DNA of 64,000 bases from Thamnaconus septentrionalis. Lineage: Eukaryota; Chordata; Actinopteri; Tetraodontiformes; Monacanthidae. The translations under genes were made by a program, and so were the position numbers. Of the stretch, positions 1 through 21,850 are shown piece by piece. The notes under the pieces are model-generated. The model searched no databases. It was not told the origin of the DNA and worked only from the letters and a program-made list of their open reading frames with translations. Position 1 is the first letter of the stretch, and each line of letters opens with the position of its first letter. The stretch is taken from assembly GCA_009823395.1 (NCBI GenBank), contig CM020501.1:34277993-34341992 (forward strand), read 5' to 3'.

Positions 1-165
1 GTTATTACACTTGTTCAGTTTTCAATTGACATTAAGTAGGTTTTCTACATAACCCTAGATATATTTTTTCTCCCATGAGGTGGCTCACCAAGACACTCCA
101 CCCATCTGCTACTGTCCATTGTTGACCACTAGTCAAAAGGTTTGTTCACCCCTGGTCCCGACTAT
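1..165. mobile_element. hAT-like element fragment (GGGCAAAC family), end only
   Basis: The text from about 60 to 160 (cccatgaggtggctcacc, then a CCATC-rich stretch, then AAAAGGTTTGTTCACCCCTGG) matches the right half of the repeat copies at 8801-9160, 24745-25132 and 38796-39062. The left half lies outside the window or is lost. Class II (hAT) assignment is inferred from the terminal GGGCAAAC-type ends of the better copies. No coding capacity is seen. Confidence 0.5.
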
Positions 166-650
166 GAAATTAAATCAGACTGCTTTTTTGATAATATTTT
201 GTACAAACCAGCAACACACTTAATTATTTATCTAGCTAAGTTGAAAAAGATGTAATAGAATAGGGCATAATCTATGATAAATATAAATCTAACTGAAGCA
301 ACAGTGTTGCATCCAACTGTGCCATGTATTGCATTATGTTATTGTTATGGTGAGGATAGGTTGAGGCGTTACCCTCCTTCAGCAGAAATGCACATGCATA
401 GTCGTATCTTTGTGAGAAATTCTATTGTTTTGTTTTTGATGCTTTTGAAAAAAATATGACCACAGCATTTTTTTTTCCTGTCATCACTTCATTTGCAACA
501 CTTAGTACACAGCTGAAAAATAGCATACAGTAAGCCAATATTTCTAACTGAACTAAAGGTCTTAGTGGAGTTTGTTGTGCATCAGGGTGTTGATTTGCCT
601 TTCAAAGGACCAAATTTAAAGTAGAGACGAGAGAATTATAATCAATATAC
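166..650. other. AT-rich intergenic sequence downstream of hmgb2
   Basis: No conserved coding signal is visible. The 61-codon open frame at 274-459 has no recognisable domain and low-complexity AT-rich composition, so it is treated as chance. Confidence 0.5.
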
Positions 651-655
651 AAAAT

Positions 656-661
656 TTTATT
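656..661 (-). terminator. hmgb2 polyadenylation signal
   Basis: TTTATT on the plus strand is AATAAA on the minus strand, about 470 bases after the hmgb2 stop. The sequence between (661-1129) has no gene on either strand and fits a 3' untranslated region. Transcript evidence is not available. Confidence 0.55.
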
Positions 662-1129
662 AATAAAAAAAAAATCTACAAAGTCTTCGGCGTTTCACAT
701 TTAAAACGGCAAACTTCTTTTAGCGGAGTTTCACATTAAAAACAACTGCAAACTATAGAAAACCCCTGATAGCAAAATGATGTGAAGTAAAGAAACCGCA
801 CCGCTAAACACACGCAGTGCTTTCAATCTTTAAAACTTCACCAATCTGCAGCTGCCTACTGCCTGTACATGAAATTCAGTCATTTGTATAATCACAGGAA
901 ATTGACATTCGGCTGCCAGTTCAAATATCAAAAAAGAAAAACTGTAACGCTTAAATTCAAGAGAACTTAAACAAATGGAAACCAAATGAACAAAAAAAAA
1001 AAACAATATCCCTGACTTAGAAGAGAACATCAAAAACCTACAGAGGCAGACCAAGAGGGACAGGAGGCTATAAGATAATCATTCACAAAACGAAACAGGT
1101 CAGGGGAGGAAATGAAATCCTCATCCTTT

Positions 1130-2096
1130 TTAGTCGTCATCCTCATCATCATCATCGTCGTCGTCATCATCATCTTCCTCTTCATCGTCATCATCATCGT
1201 CGTCGTCGTCATCCTCAGGTACTACCTTTTTAGCAGACGGCCTACCAGGCCCACTCTTCTTGCCAGCATCACTCTTTCCCAAGCCACCTTTAGCTCTGTA
1301 GGCAGCAACGTCCTGCAATACAAATCAGTGTTACAAGTCCGTCTTATAGTGGTTGCCCAACAAAAGTAATAGCTATAGTTGAAGTATTTAAAGCTGTAAT
1401 TCAGACTACAGGTGGATACCTTCTCATATTTCTCCTTCAGCTTGGTAGCCTTTGCTGCATAGGGAGCCCTGTCTTTGGGGGTCTGAGTGGACCACAACTC
1501 GCCCAGCTTCTTGGCAATGTCGCCAATGGAGATACCTGGGTGGTCCTCCTTGATCTTGGGACGATGTTCAGAGCAGAACACAAAGAAGGCAGAACTGGGG
1601 AAGACAAAAAAAAGGAGATAACTGTGTTTAAACATCTATTAATCCCTTCATCCTGAACACCAGAAAAGAAAAAAAAATCATAAGAATTCAGAACTTACGG
1701 TGGCCTTTTGGGGGCATTGGGATCCTTCTTTTTCTTCATGGGCTTGGCCCCCTTAGGGGGGACGTAGGACTTCATCTCTTGGTCATAACGGACTTTGTCA
1801 TTCTTTGCCATATCCTCAAACCTCACCTTCTCCTTGGACGACATCATCTAGTAGAAATATGTGGCACACATTAGTTGTGCTAGATACAGAACAGAAGCTT
1901 TTTTTTCTTTTCTTTTTTTAAATGAAAAAAAAAATTCTTGGAAACTTACCCTCCACCTCTCAGAGCACTTCTTGGAGAACTCGGCAAAGCCTACTGGTGT
2001 TGTCGGGTGCTTCTTCTTGTGCTCTTCGCGGCAAGTCGTCACGAAGAAGGCATAAGAGGTCATCTTTCCTCTCGGCTTGTTTGGATCCTTCTTCAT
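1130..2096 (-). CDS. hmgb2: High mobility group protein B2 (HMGB2)
   Basis: This is an abundant nuclear, non-sequence-specific DNA-bending chromatin protein. Four coding exons join in frame on the minus strand: 2096-1950, 1847-1699, 1594-1420 and 1312-1130 (TAA at 1132-1130), giving 217 residues. Box A (about residues 7-78) begins with [16 protein letters not shown] and keeps the FSKKCSERW helix. Box B (about 93-163) starts at [15 protein letters not shown] and keeps [15 protein letters not shown]. The linker [13 protein letters not shown] is HMGB2-like, where HMGB1 would have a different basic linker. The C-terminal tail is 28 uninterrupted acidic residues: E, ten D, three E, ten D, E, three D. 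All junctions have GT-AG sites. The ATG at 2096 follows a CAG acceptor at 2099-2101, so the 5' leader is spliced. Which teleost hmgb2 paralogue (a or b) this is cannot be decided here. Confidence 0.94.
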
Positions 2097-2901
2097 GGCT
2101 GCAAATGACCTAGGGACAAACACGCGACCGTCAAACCACGACTAAAAATAACAAGAGCCCAGACTGGAAGACGTAGCGAATATGTAGACGGCCGTTCCTT
2201 TTAACGTTAAAAGTGGCGAATTCCAACCAAGGTCAAAACCATCAACTAAATTCTTCCGTGTTCCTTTGGTGTACAAGTAGCGACGCCGTCTGAGAGGCCG
2301 GGCAAAGCAGACGCCGAGGCGGTGTTTTAAGGCTCTAATCGGATTTATGCTCGACTGGAACAAAAAGAACGGCCTCCATTTTGGATCTTCCCGCCTAAAC
2401 TAAACTGCGCCAAACACGGGCGCAGAAAGAATAGCAAATGACCTCCATTTGACTCCACCGTTCCGACACAACACAAAAAGGAACGTCGACGGGACAAGTA
2501 CGTCCAAACTACAAAGCAAGCGGCACCAATTCAGACAATGGTGCGAATTCTGCGAAAGTGGAGCAACAAGCGGAGTTACCCAACCAAATGGCGTTTGAGT
2601 GCGTTGCGCACATTCTCAAAGAGAGATGGTGTTTTAAACAAGCGAACGAACGGAAACACGTTTGCCGACGAGTCACATAGAACAAATTGAGTTCTCTTTG
2701 TCCAAACAACTTGCACACGATACTTTGGAGTGTACATGAGACACCATTGACTTGATAAAACAAATATGAAAAAAAAAATAATAATCCTATCGGACAAGGA
2801 GGATATTACAAACTAAAAGTATCTCTGGACAAAGGATAAGACCACGAACTAGTTTGCGGCATTCTAACAACAAATTGTAGATGCGGCCAGCGTTAACTTA
2901 C

Positions 2902-2990
2902 CCGGTCTCGTCAATACAAGTAGAGAGAACGGCTCTTTCGGGGAGAATGAGCAAGTGTTTTGTCAGTCTGTGCGAGACCAAACTAACTTA
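2902..2990 (-). other. hmgb2: Probable non-coding first exon of hmgb2
   Basis: A strong minus-strand donor (CCGG|GTAAGTTAACG, GT at 2901-2900) lies upstream of the spliced coding exon that begins at 2098. The exon would run from a start near 2990 to 2902. The 5' edge is a guess from the position of the CCAAT boxes. The intron 2099-2901 contains an E2F-like TTCCCGCC at 2388-2395 but no other gene. Confidence 0.5.
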
Positions 2991-3030
2991 ACAAGGAGTG
3001 GGCCCACGGCTCCTCCCCCGGCTCGCGCCC

Positions 3031-3152
3031 ATTGGTCAGATACACACATTTAAATTTGAACTTCGAGTCCCACTGAGTCGAACAGCGGGGATTGGCCACT
3101 CGGTGGCGGAATGACACATTAAGTTTGTGTGTGCTTCGACCGTGCCGATTGG
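3031..3152 (-). promoter_or_regulatory. hmgb2 promoter: three CCAAT boxes and a CHR-like element
   Basis: ATTGG occurs at 3031-3035, 3091-3095 and 3148-3152, which is CCAAT on the hmgb2 strand. A TTTGAA (CHR consensus) at 3055-3060 lies about 30 bases downstream of the middle CCAAT in the direction of transcription. NF-Y CCAAT boxes spaced ahead of a CHR are a known arrangement in G2/M cell-cycle promoters, and HMGB2 is known to be proliferation-linked. The regulatory role here is inferred. Confidence 0.5.
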
Positions 3153-3379
3153 TTAAAATCGGACTTTTAAACATACGGCGCGAAAACGTTTCCTGGTTTC
3201 CTCGTATTTTATTTTTTTTTTTTAAGGGATAAGTGCGTGGTTCATACAGCTGATGCATCAAAGGCCCTCGATATGAGACTACAATTTAAAAACATCACTC
3301 TCCAGAAAGCAACTTCACAAACAGTTAAATAACGCGATGTGGCTGAGTTGGACACGAACGTGAAACGTTCTGGTTGGGA

Positions 3380-3915
3380 GAGCTAGAAAAACAACTGCTA
3401 AATGTAGTTGTAGGTCAGTCTGGCATTATTTTAGTTTCCTTGTTTTGTTCATCCCAGTGCGTGTTTCCGTATACAAAGAAAGGCGACCATGTAACCACGA
3501 TGATGGAGGGGGTTGCAACTTCGCTAGCTTCCCAGCCGCTTTTGTTTTTAGTCAAAGCGGCTGTAAAATCCGCCCGTGGCCGGTTTTCGCCGCATGCGCT
3601 GTCTCGCATATGCGCAAATACCTCCTGCACTCTAGGGGGCGCAATGCGGCATTCTGCTACAATTCATCGATATCTATTCGAGACGAAGAAGCAGGAGTCC
3701 GTGTAGAGGGGCAGATACAAGTTTTTGTCACACCAGCGTGAAGTCCGTCGCATGAACCTTCGCTATAGAGACCGTATTAAACTATTTCATAACAAAACAA
3801 GAGAGACTGTGCGGGCACAGTTGGTGACAGGACTCGCCCGTCTCGGAATAAAGAGGAGTTTGCATTGATTGTCACGATCGGGATATTTACACTGACAGCC
3901 ACCCATTCAGACAAG
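3380..3915 (+). promoter_or_regulatory. pmm2 promoter and 5' leader region
   Basis: This is the GC-richer block between the divergent hmgb2 and pmm2 genes. It carries NRF1-like palindromic cores (GCATGCGC at 3592-3599, and ATATGCGC at 3608-3615). No TATA box is evident. The 98- and 110-codon open frames here overlap each other in different frames and show no domain, so they are not called. Confidence 0.4.
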
Positions 3916-6900
3916 ATGGGCGACGCCGCTGTGAATACGAGCACGCTGTGTCTCTTCGACGTGGACGGGACGCTGACGGCAGCCAGACAGGTTGTGTCTC
4001 TTTTGTTTTGTTTTGTGTGTGAGAGATACGACAACGATGAACAGTTAATGACACGTTGACTACGCTCCATTCATCCGGCTGGCTGGCTGGCTGACGACGA
4101 CGTGACGTCAGCTCAGCGCAACATCCGGGTTCCACGCTGTCACTTCACTTACCTGCCGGAGGCATCTGGCGAGCAGATTTCCACACCGTCGAAATACATG
4201 TGTAAAAAAAATAAATAATTATTATTTTTAATGTCTGTACTTATTTGGTTTGTGTCGTCCGGCCACTATGAAGTGACATAAGTTTGCCTGACATTCTGAC
4301 ATGAAAGGCCTTTGGACGTATTCGTTCTGCCCAAAATTGTTCGACATTTGTGTTTTCGACCTGTTCCCAACAAATTTGCCTTCAATTGAAAACGCTTGAG
4401 CAGAGTCAACCTCACGTTATACTGTTACACCGTTCCTCCTCCTGTATTTTGGTTAAAAAACGTCAAAAGACTTTTGCTTTAAAAAAAAAAAAAAAAAAAA
4501 AAAAAGTCTTGACGGATTTTATTCATTTCTGTCAAGGAAATTATTTTTCCTTGACAGGAAAAAATAATTTCAAAATAATTGACAGCAGTAGATGACAGTT
4601 TGAATACTGGTTTCTTTTGTAATACTTGTATACTGACTGTTATAATTATTATTTACATTAAAATTGTCCTGTAATGGTCATGCTCTAAGCTTTGATGCAT
4701 GTCCAGCAAAAAGAGCCATTTCAGCAGTATTTTTATTTGATGTAAAGCTATATTTAACGGTTGATTGCTCCAGTTGTCAGATTATATCAACAGTGTTTTG
4801 TTGACATTTGACTGTCATGCCCTGGCACATAGTGGAAAATAAAAGGCACCAAAAGCTAAATAAATTTAATAGCAAAAAATGTCCAAATGTATTATTTTAA
4901 CTGTACCTATCTAGAATTCAACTAGATGGTTTATTTCAGACTGACAATAGGTTGGCATAGGCTTCTGTGAAGGCCTAAAAAAAAAAAGGATCTCAAATTG
5001 TCTGACTTGTACAAAACATTCAGTAAGTGCCTTTATCAACAACACAACTAGTGTTCCTTAATTGTGTCTTAGTTTTCTGTGTGAAAGTTCAGAACATCGA
5101 ATGGGCCCACAAGTCACGGTGCGTCCAGGCCACATGTGTTGGAATCAACACATTCCTCTACAGACGTGCAGATTTGCCAGGGCTCGGAACGGGTTGAGGT
5201 TTCCGATGTGCGACTTATCAAACAACAGGAAACTGAAAGCTGGCTTTCGGGATGCTGACGAAACAGCCCCGGTAGTAAGAGCAATTCTTGATCTGGTGTG
5301 AGTGTTGTCATAGTTTGCTCCACCACAACCCTGTGGAAAATCATTGACAGTTGCGATACCTTGTTTTGTGTGCGTAAAGACGCACCGCCAGCTCATAATA
5401 GCAGCGCACACACACATACTTTTGGTGTGATTATGCGTCAACCTCTTTGTGAAGCTGACTTCCAGTGTTTGGTTTTTTTTTTTAGCGCGTGACACCAGAC
5501 ATGACGGAGTTCCTTGAGAAGCTCCGGGCTCGGTTTCGGGTTGGAGTGGTCGGAGGTTCTGACCTCAACAAGATCAGAGAGCAACTGGGAGACGATGGTG
5601 AGACCCCCGTGTCCCTGCCGGCATACAGCGCTGTTGGGTTTTTTTCTACCCCTCGTGTCAGCCTTGCTCTGTGTGCTTGTTGTGCAGTGACCCAGCGGGT
5701 GGACTATCTGTTTGCCGAGAACGGCCTCGTAGCCTACAAGAATGGGGAGCTGCTCTCTGTTCAGGTAAATACGGTTCTGTCCACGGGTTTGGTTGAGCAT
5801 CTAAACATAGTTCCCATCCTTTTGCTCACGGTGTGACAATAAAGAGAGATGCTGATGATATCATTTTATGTTTGCTCGCTGTCAGTCAATCCAGGCACAC
5901 ATGGGAGAGGAACTGCTGCAGGATTTCATCAACTTCTGTTTAAACTACATGGCCAAGATCAAACTGCCGAGGAAGAGGTACTGACACCGATCAATAAAGG
6001 TGGTTGATGTGTTTATTCTTCAGGTTGTGTTTCTCATGAAGTGCCCACAGAGACGTGCACCTCTAGTTGTGATGGTGTCGTTCCACCAGCAGACAAACTG
6101 GAAAGCTGTCCCTTTCCCCCCCCCCCCCCCACAGGGGCACTTTTATTGAATTCCGTAATGGCATGCTGAACGTCTCCCCCATCGGACGCAGCTGCACACA
6201 GGAAGAAAGGAAGGAGTTCTTCGAGCTTGATAAGGTAACCGCACAGTCCAGTTAGATTGATTGGGGTCGTTTAAAGCGTCTGAAGCCAAAGAGCAGCAGA
6301 ATTTCCTCACAGCCTTCTGTGAAGATCTCAGCAGATTGCCTGCCGGCTCTGGAGGTGAGGCCACTGAAAGCGTGCCTGGCCGATAATGTATTTACTTCTT
6401 AATACGATAACGCACTAACCCAATTAGAATTACCAGTAGTCTTTGAGGAGAGGACTATTATGGGGCTTTTGCTGGCTCTGTGGAGTACAAACATCAACGT
6501 CTAATTTGTTTGAAATGTATTTTTGGATGACGGCAACCAAGAGGCAAAGAGAGTAACTCGGGTCGAAAGGTTTGTCAGTATGGACTCGGTCAAAGACATG
6601 ATGGCTTTGGCATGGAGCTGACTGAGGAGTGTGAATCAGACTTGCTCTGCAGATATTACCTCGTTAAAGTTGTGCTCTCTTGGTCTGTTTTATTAAGAAA
6701 AGAACCAGGAGACCACAGAAGTGATGAAGATCCTGTGATTGCACACCGTCGTCTTGCTTTAGTTGAGCTCCTTTTGAGTGCAAAAGAGCTCAAGAGCTTC
6801 ATAAGAGCTTCATGAGAGCTTCATGAGAGCTTCATAAGAGCGTTACTTGATGCAGTTCCACCTGGTGAGGTGATGTCGCAAATTAAATAGAGAAGTTTAG

Positions 6901-7935
6901 TTAAATTTTCTCTTTTTTCATTTCTCTCTGTACAGAAGGAGAAGATCAGAGAGACGTTTGTGGCCACACTGAAGGAAGAGTTTAAAGGAAAAGGATTGTC
7001 ATTCTCCATCGGTGAGTAAACTGCAGTCGGTGTTGCAATTGTGACAAGTTTTGCGTGTTCTTTGTTTCTTCTCCTCATCATTCCTTTGTGTCCTCTGCTC
7101 CTCTGCTCTGCAGGAGGCCAGATTAGCTTCGATGTCTTCCCAGATGGCTGGGATAAGAGATTCTGCCTTGGGATCGTGGAGAAGGACAACTACTCAACCA
7201 TTCACTTCTTTGGAGATAAGACCAAACCTGTGAGTATGCTAATGGTTTTCTTCTCATGCAGAATATCAATGGAGCTGCAATGCAGAAGCAGACCGGTTAG
7301 AACTGGCTGCAGGGTAGAAGAAACAGACTGGTGCGGTGCAGGCAGGCACAGATGTAGGAAATGTATCTGCATCTGCAGCTAAGTGCTAATGAATGAGATA
7401 ATTAGATAAGATAATAGATAATAATATAATAATAATAATAATGTTGTTGTTTTAATATTAAATTTATGGGAGTTACGTCAGTTTTTTGAATGGATTTGGG
7501 ATTTTTCAATTAAATATTGGTTCAGCGTTTAAACCATACTGGATAATAATCAAGCACACCCATGTGAGCACAAATTACATTTTCAAGCAAATAAAAACCC
7601 ATTCATACATATTAATTTTAAATGAAAGACGATGAGTGAAATGTTTTAATGGGATGATGATGATGATGATGATCATCAATCCCTCATCTGAGTGTAAGAG
7701 TTCGAACCGTTTAAACCAGTAGCAACACAATCTCACATTTGCTGTTGTATAGACTTCATCATTTAAGACAATGTCAACGTGTGTGTGTGTGTGTGTGTGT
7801 TGTAGTGAGTGTGTGTGACTATGTGTGATCTACAGGGAGACCGACTATGAGATCTACACAGACCCTCGCACCATTGGCCACGAGGTCTCCTGTCCAGAGG
7901 ACACCAAGAAGATCTGCCAGCAGTTGTTCTTCTGA
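3916..7935 (+). CDS. pmm2: Phosphomannomutase 2, with a frame problem at exon 8
   Basis: PMM2 is a cytosolic HAD-superfamily enzyme that converts mannose-6-phosphate to mannose-1-phosphate for GDP-mannose and N-glycosylation. The exons are 3916-3990, 5486-5597, 5688-5764, 5886-5977, 6135-6234, 6936-7011, 7114-7229 and 7836-7935. Exons 2-7 are 112, 77, 92, 100, 76 and 116 bases, matching the human PMM2 exon lengths as I recall them. The HAD catalytic motif FDVDGTLT is at residues 14-21 and [11 protein letters not shown] follows in exon 2. Later landmarks are [25 protein letters not shown] and [12 protein letters not shown]. Exon 8 encodes [15 protein letters not shown] and ends QQLFF-stop, but from the consensus acceptor it is 100 bases rather than 102. 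The expected Gly-Gly-Asn before Asp is therefore lost and the frame breaks; using the AG four bases later (start 7840) restores frame without GGN. I chose PMM2 over PMM1 because of the short N-terminus and the C-terminal end. Confidence 0.93.
4201..5485 (+). other. pmm2 intron 1
   Basis: This is the largest part of the 1.5-kb first intron. It holds a 25-28-base A tract (4480-4505) and a perfect 12-bp inverted repeat at 4529-4557. The longest open frames (116 codons minus, 79 plus) show no domain. The last stretch before 5486 is a T-rich polypyrimidine tract. Confidence 0.6.
7230..7835 (+). other. pmm2 intron 7 with (ATA)n, (GAT)n and (GT)n
   Basis: This is non-coding. It contains AT-rich triplet repeats near 7425-7441, (GAT)n near 7656-7675, and a (GT)n at about 7781-7801. 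The (GT)n lies just 35 bases before the pmm2 exon 8 acceptor and may be relevant to the apparent indel there. Confidence 0.6.
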
Positions 7936-8468
7936 GCGAGACCGGACCACCAGCAGGCGCTGCTCTGCCTTGTTTTAGAGGACCAAGAGAAGAGACACCT
8001 CAACGACCTCTGCATTAGTTCAGATTCAGCCCAAGGTTTTAGTTAAACCATGAATTAGAAACAGGAAGCGTCTGTGCCTTGGCATCATCATCATCATTAT
8101 TATCATTATTATTACGGTTGTGTTCATGTGGAGGGTTGTGAGGGTTGTGAGGCTGATGGGTCTTACGGGAGTTTCTTAATCATGAAGAACGTTGAACTTT
8201 CCGTTTTGTTTTGTTTTGTTTTTTTAAGCAGAATATAAACTTGACTTCAGATGATTTCACTGTAGCAAAGCTTTTCTTCAACTGGACGCCCTGAAGCGGC
8301 TCATGTAGGAGCCGGCGGCCTTTTACAGCGGTATTATAGCCGGGTTGAGTACAAATTGCACCTTATGATAAATGAGATCTTTGAACTGCGTTTCTGAAAA
8401 TCTCATCACTGTATCTTCAAAAAAAAACTTTATGCATAAAGTGAAGCATTTAAGCACTGAATATTAAA
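7936..8468 (+). other. pmm2 3' untranslated region (probable)
   Basis: No gene is seen. An ATTAAA at 8463-8468 is a candidate polyadenylation signal. A CATCATCATCATTATTATC run lies near 8084-8112. The 3' end is not otherwise defined. Confidence 0.35.
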
Positions 8469-8800
8469 AATGGAGCAATGGGAGTGAAATTTCTATTCCA
8501 AGCCTGATTCACAATTATTGTTCACAATTTATTCTTCTTGTAAGCAAATTTATGATAATGGCATTTCATTCAACTAATATGCACAACTGATGTCTATATA
8601 GATTGGAGTCTGCACTTTTTTTGGGGTAAAAAAAAAATATATATATTAAGCATTTTCATAAATGCTGAAGCCTGAAACTGTGCAGCACTATCATGGTTTG
8701 TGTAATTTGCTGAATGTGCCTGTTGAGATAACTTTAACATTCAAAATCATTTTTGTGTGTCTCATGAAGATGCAAGATTTGCAGAGGTCTTTCCCTTTAA

Positions 8801-9165
8801 TCAGGCATGGGCAAACCACGGCTCGGGGGCCATATGCGGCCCGGTGAGCTTTCTAATCCGGCCTGCTGAATTTAGAATTATATTACTAAACCTTGTTACT
8901 GCGTCTCGCGATTTCTGCCACAGTGATGATGACGACATCCTGAAGGATAACATCACTGCAAATTACTTTTAAATAGCGTCACCGTTAGTACTCATTTCAT
9001 TTTCAGTTTTAAGAGTCACTTCAACAAAGAGGACTTCAAATAGATATTTTGTTATAACTTTTGTTCATTTTCAATCAACATTAAAAGACTTTTTTTTTCC
9101 TCCAATGAGGAGGCTCACCAAAACCCTCCATCCATCTGCTGCTGCTCCAGCCCCTCTGTCAACAT
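8801..9165. mobile_element. Non-autonomous hAT-like element (GGGCAAAC family)
   Basis: It begins AGGCATGGGCAAACCACGG, followed by a GGGGGCCATATGCGGCCCGG block, and ends in the CTCACCAAAACCCTCCATCC region shared with copies at 1-165, 24745-25132 and 38796-39062. No transposase open frame is present, so it is a MITE-like derivative. The right end is degraded, and no clear target duplication is visible. Confidence 0.6.
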
Positions 9166-9300
9166 TTAGAACCCCGTGTGTCCCCACGAGTCAAAGCCCC
9201 CTTTTGCTTTAATGGGAGCTGATTGACATCAGTGGCGACAGAACACACAACCTCCACCACAAGCTGTGCTGCCAGGAGTGAAACTGACGGTCATGTTCAG

Positions 9301-9306
9301 TTTATT
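9301..9306 (-). terminator. mtmr7 polyadenylation signal (candidate)
   Basis: TTTATT (AATAAA on the minus strand) lies about 2.08 kb past the mtmr7 stop. This would make 9285-11382 a long 3' untranslated region that includes a dispersed repeat at 10693-11010. Transcript ends are not known. Confidence 0.4.
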
Positions 9307-10692
9307 GGATTCAGTCAGAGTCGTCACACAGACAAAGTACGTTGATAACGTTGTTCTCCTCACATTGTGACTCTACCTAGCAGGTACAAACAGGTACATC
9401 TGTGAAAGAAAAAAATACAATTTCCTAAAACGCAGCTACAATGAAATACGAGGAAAAAGCTTTTCGAGGTTTTTTTCTTGACTTTGGTCGTTCCAGTGTT
9501 GAGCTCAGAGGATCAGTAAACCTGTAAAACCAAATAGATCCACACCAAAGTCTGTCCAGTTTCCAAATACTGTGATGTATTAAACTGATTCCATATAAAG
9601 GTCCGCCAATAAAGCGATGCCACTGGGTAAAGAGCCACTTTAAAGACCTGAACAAAGGTGGGGGGGGGGAATCTCTTCCCAATGGTTTTTCTATTCTGTT
9701 GTAATTTCACATCTAAAAACCTGGCACCTGGCAGTTCAGTGTTTTGCCAGTGAGCGAACGGCCCGACTTCTTGGTGGTGGTGAGAATGTGGCTTGAAAGA
9801 TCTTTCTGGGTTTGAGGTAAAAACGTTCCTTTGAAGTGGTTATAAAAGGAGCTATTACACATTAACGTCTGTGCTGCGAGCACGCCACCTGTCAATATTC
9901 ATCCTGAATCCCCAGAGTCACACTTGACTTTAGCTTGTGCTCACATTAGAGTTACTGACTGGCGGTTTGTTGACGGGAAACCTTCCGAAAGGTGACCATC
10001 AAACAAGTTCAAGGTATTCTGAACCCCGACTGATGGTGATAAACACTTAACATGACAGCATACAGCATCTGATAAATAGCAGTTCATGAAGGGTTCAGGG
10101 CTTTCCCTCCAGGTAGTATATTACACCAGTGCACTATTCTGAGCAACGTAAACATAAAATACCATATTGCACAAAAAAAGCGTAAACATTCAAATCGTAC
10201 AGCCACTTTGTTCCTCAGACTTTGTCAAAACTCCACTCATTTTTCCAAATGGGCCAATTAAGCGGTTATATTTTGATCTGCTTACGTCATGGTCTTGCTC
10301 AGGAGGCCTTCGTCTCAAAGCAACGTCAAGACCTCATCTGGGCAGCTCAGCGGCCCCGCAGCAGGACCAGGAACAATGGAGGGAAAGAGGTTGAAGTCTG
10401 AAGCCAAGCAGGAGGCTTGAAAGATGAGCAGGTCAGGAGAGGGCAAAACAGCACACTAGCCTACCAGTGTTTGGACCACTACATGAAACATCTCAACAGC
10501 TCCATTCATGTTCTTTTCTTCGGCTCCTAACTACCAACAATCTGGAAAAACAGAAAAAAAAATGCTCCTATGCACAGTAACATTGTCTAGAAAAACAGCG
10601 TTTGGACAAATGCCACGATGACATCACAGGTTAAACATCCTGGAAGGAGACCTGGAGAAGGAATCTACTGCCCTGTTGCCAGTGGTTGGATC
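9307..10692 (-). other. Probable distal mtmr7 3' untranslated region
   Basis: No gene is recognised on either strand. The scattered 60-85-codon open frames lack domains. A short poly-G (9660-9669) is present. Confidence 0.35.
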
Positions 10693-11010
10693 TACACCAC
10701 CAGCCAACAGTTTGGACTCATCCTTCTGACTGAATGGCTTGTCTTTCATTTTCATGACTATTCACACTGCAGATTGTCACTCAAGGCATCACAACTATGA
10801 ATGAACACAGATGGGATATGGATTCAACAAGAAAGTGTGAAATGGCTCAAACAGGTTTTATATTTGAGATGATCTAGAACAGCCACCCTTCATATAAAAT
10901 ATACAGAACACAAGATATTTAGGTATTGAACATTTTTCTTCTTTTGCCACATGAATCCACACATCTGGCTCCTATATTTGATGTCTTCAGTGTGTATCTG
11001 CAGTGTAGAA
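10693..11010. repeat. Dispersed repeat, ACTACCAGTC-AAAGTTTGG family, copy 1
   Basis: It starts ACACCACCAGCCAACAGTTTGG and continues through CATTTTCATGACTATTCACA, CACTCAAGGCATCACAACTATGAATGAAC and the AGTGTAGAAAGTAGT end. The same order of blocks recurs at 23980-24190, 45938-46255 and 57465-57700. It is probably a non-autonomous DNA transposon; the family name is not certain. Confidence 0.6.
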
Positions 11011-11382
11011 AGTAGTCAAGATGAAGAAGAAACGGGCGTCCAAACTGCTGCCTGCTAGTGTCATAATATTGGTCCCTTCTGGTCCTTCAAGTCAGTCATT
11101 TACTGGAATTCCTCATGGAGTCTGCGTCCTGCACCGGTCGGCAGGTTCCATCCCACCGCAGTGCGGAGCTCCCTTTGAGTCCCCACTGACAGTCAGTGAA
11201 GCTGCCTACAAACAACATCCTCATATTAAAACAGGTTACTGCGTCAAAAACGTTGAACTTACAAAAACGAGACGCGATCCAAGTTCTCTGAAACTCCCTT
11301 TGAACAAACTAAATAATGCCTCCCAGCTTTTAAAATCAATACTTTAGGTCTCAGGTTAGGCCTCCGAGTCGTCAGGCGGCCT

Positions 11383-21850
<10,468 letters not shown>

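Noticed and set aside
7690..7720. GGTTCGAACTC on the minus strand, resembling a tRNA B box
   Set aside because: No matching A box, acceptor stem or cloverleaf could be drawn around it.
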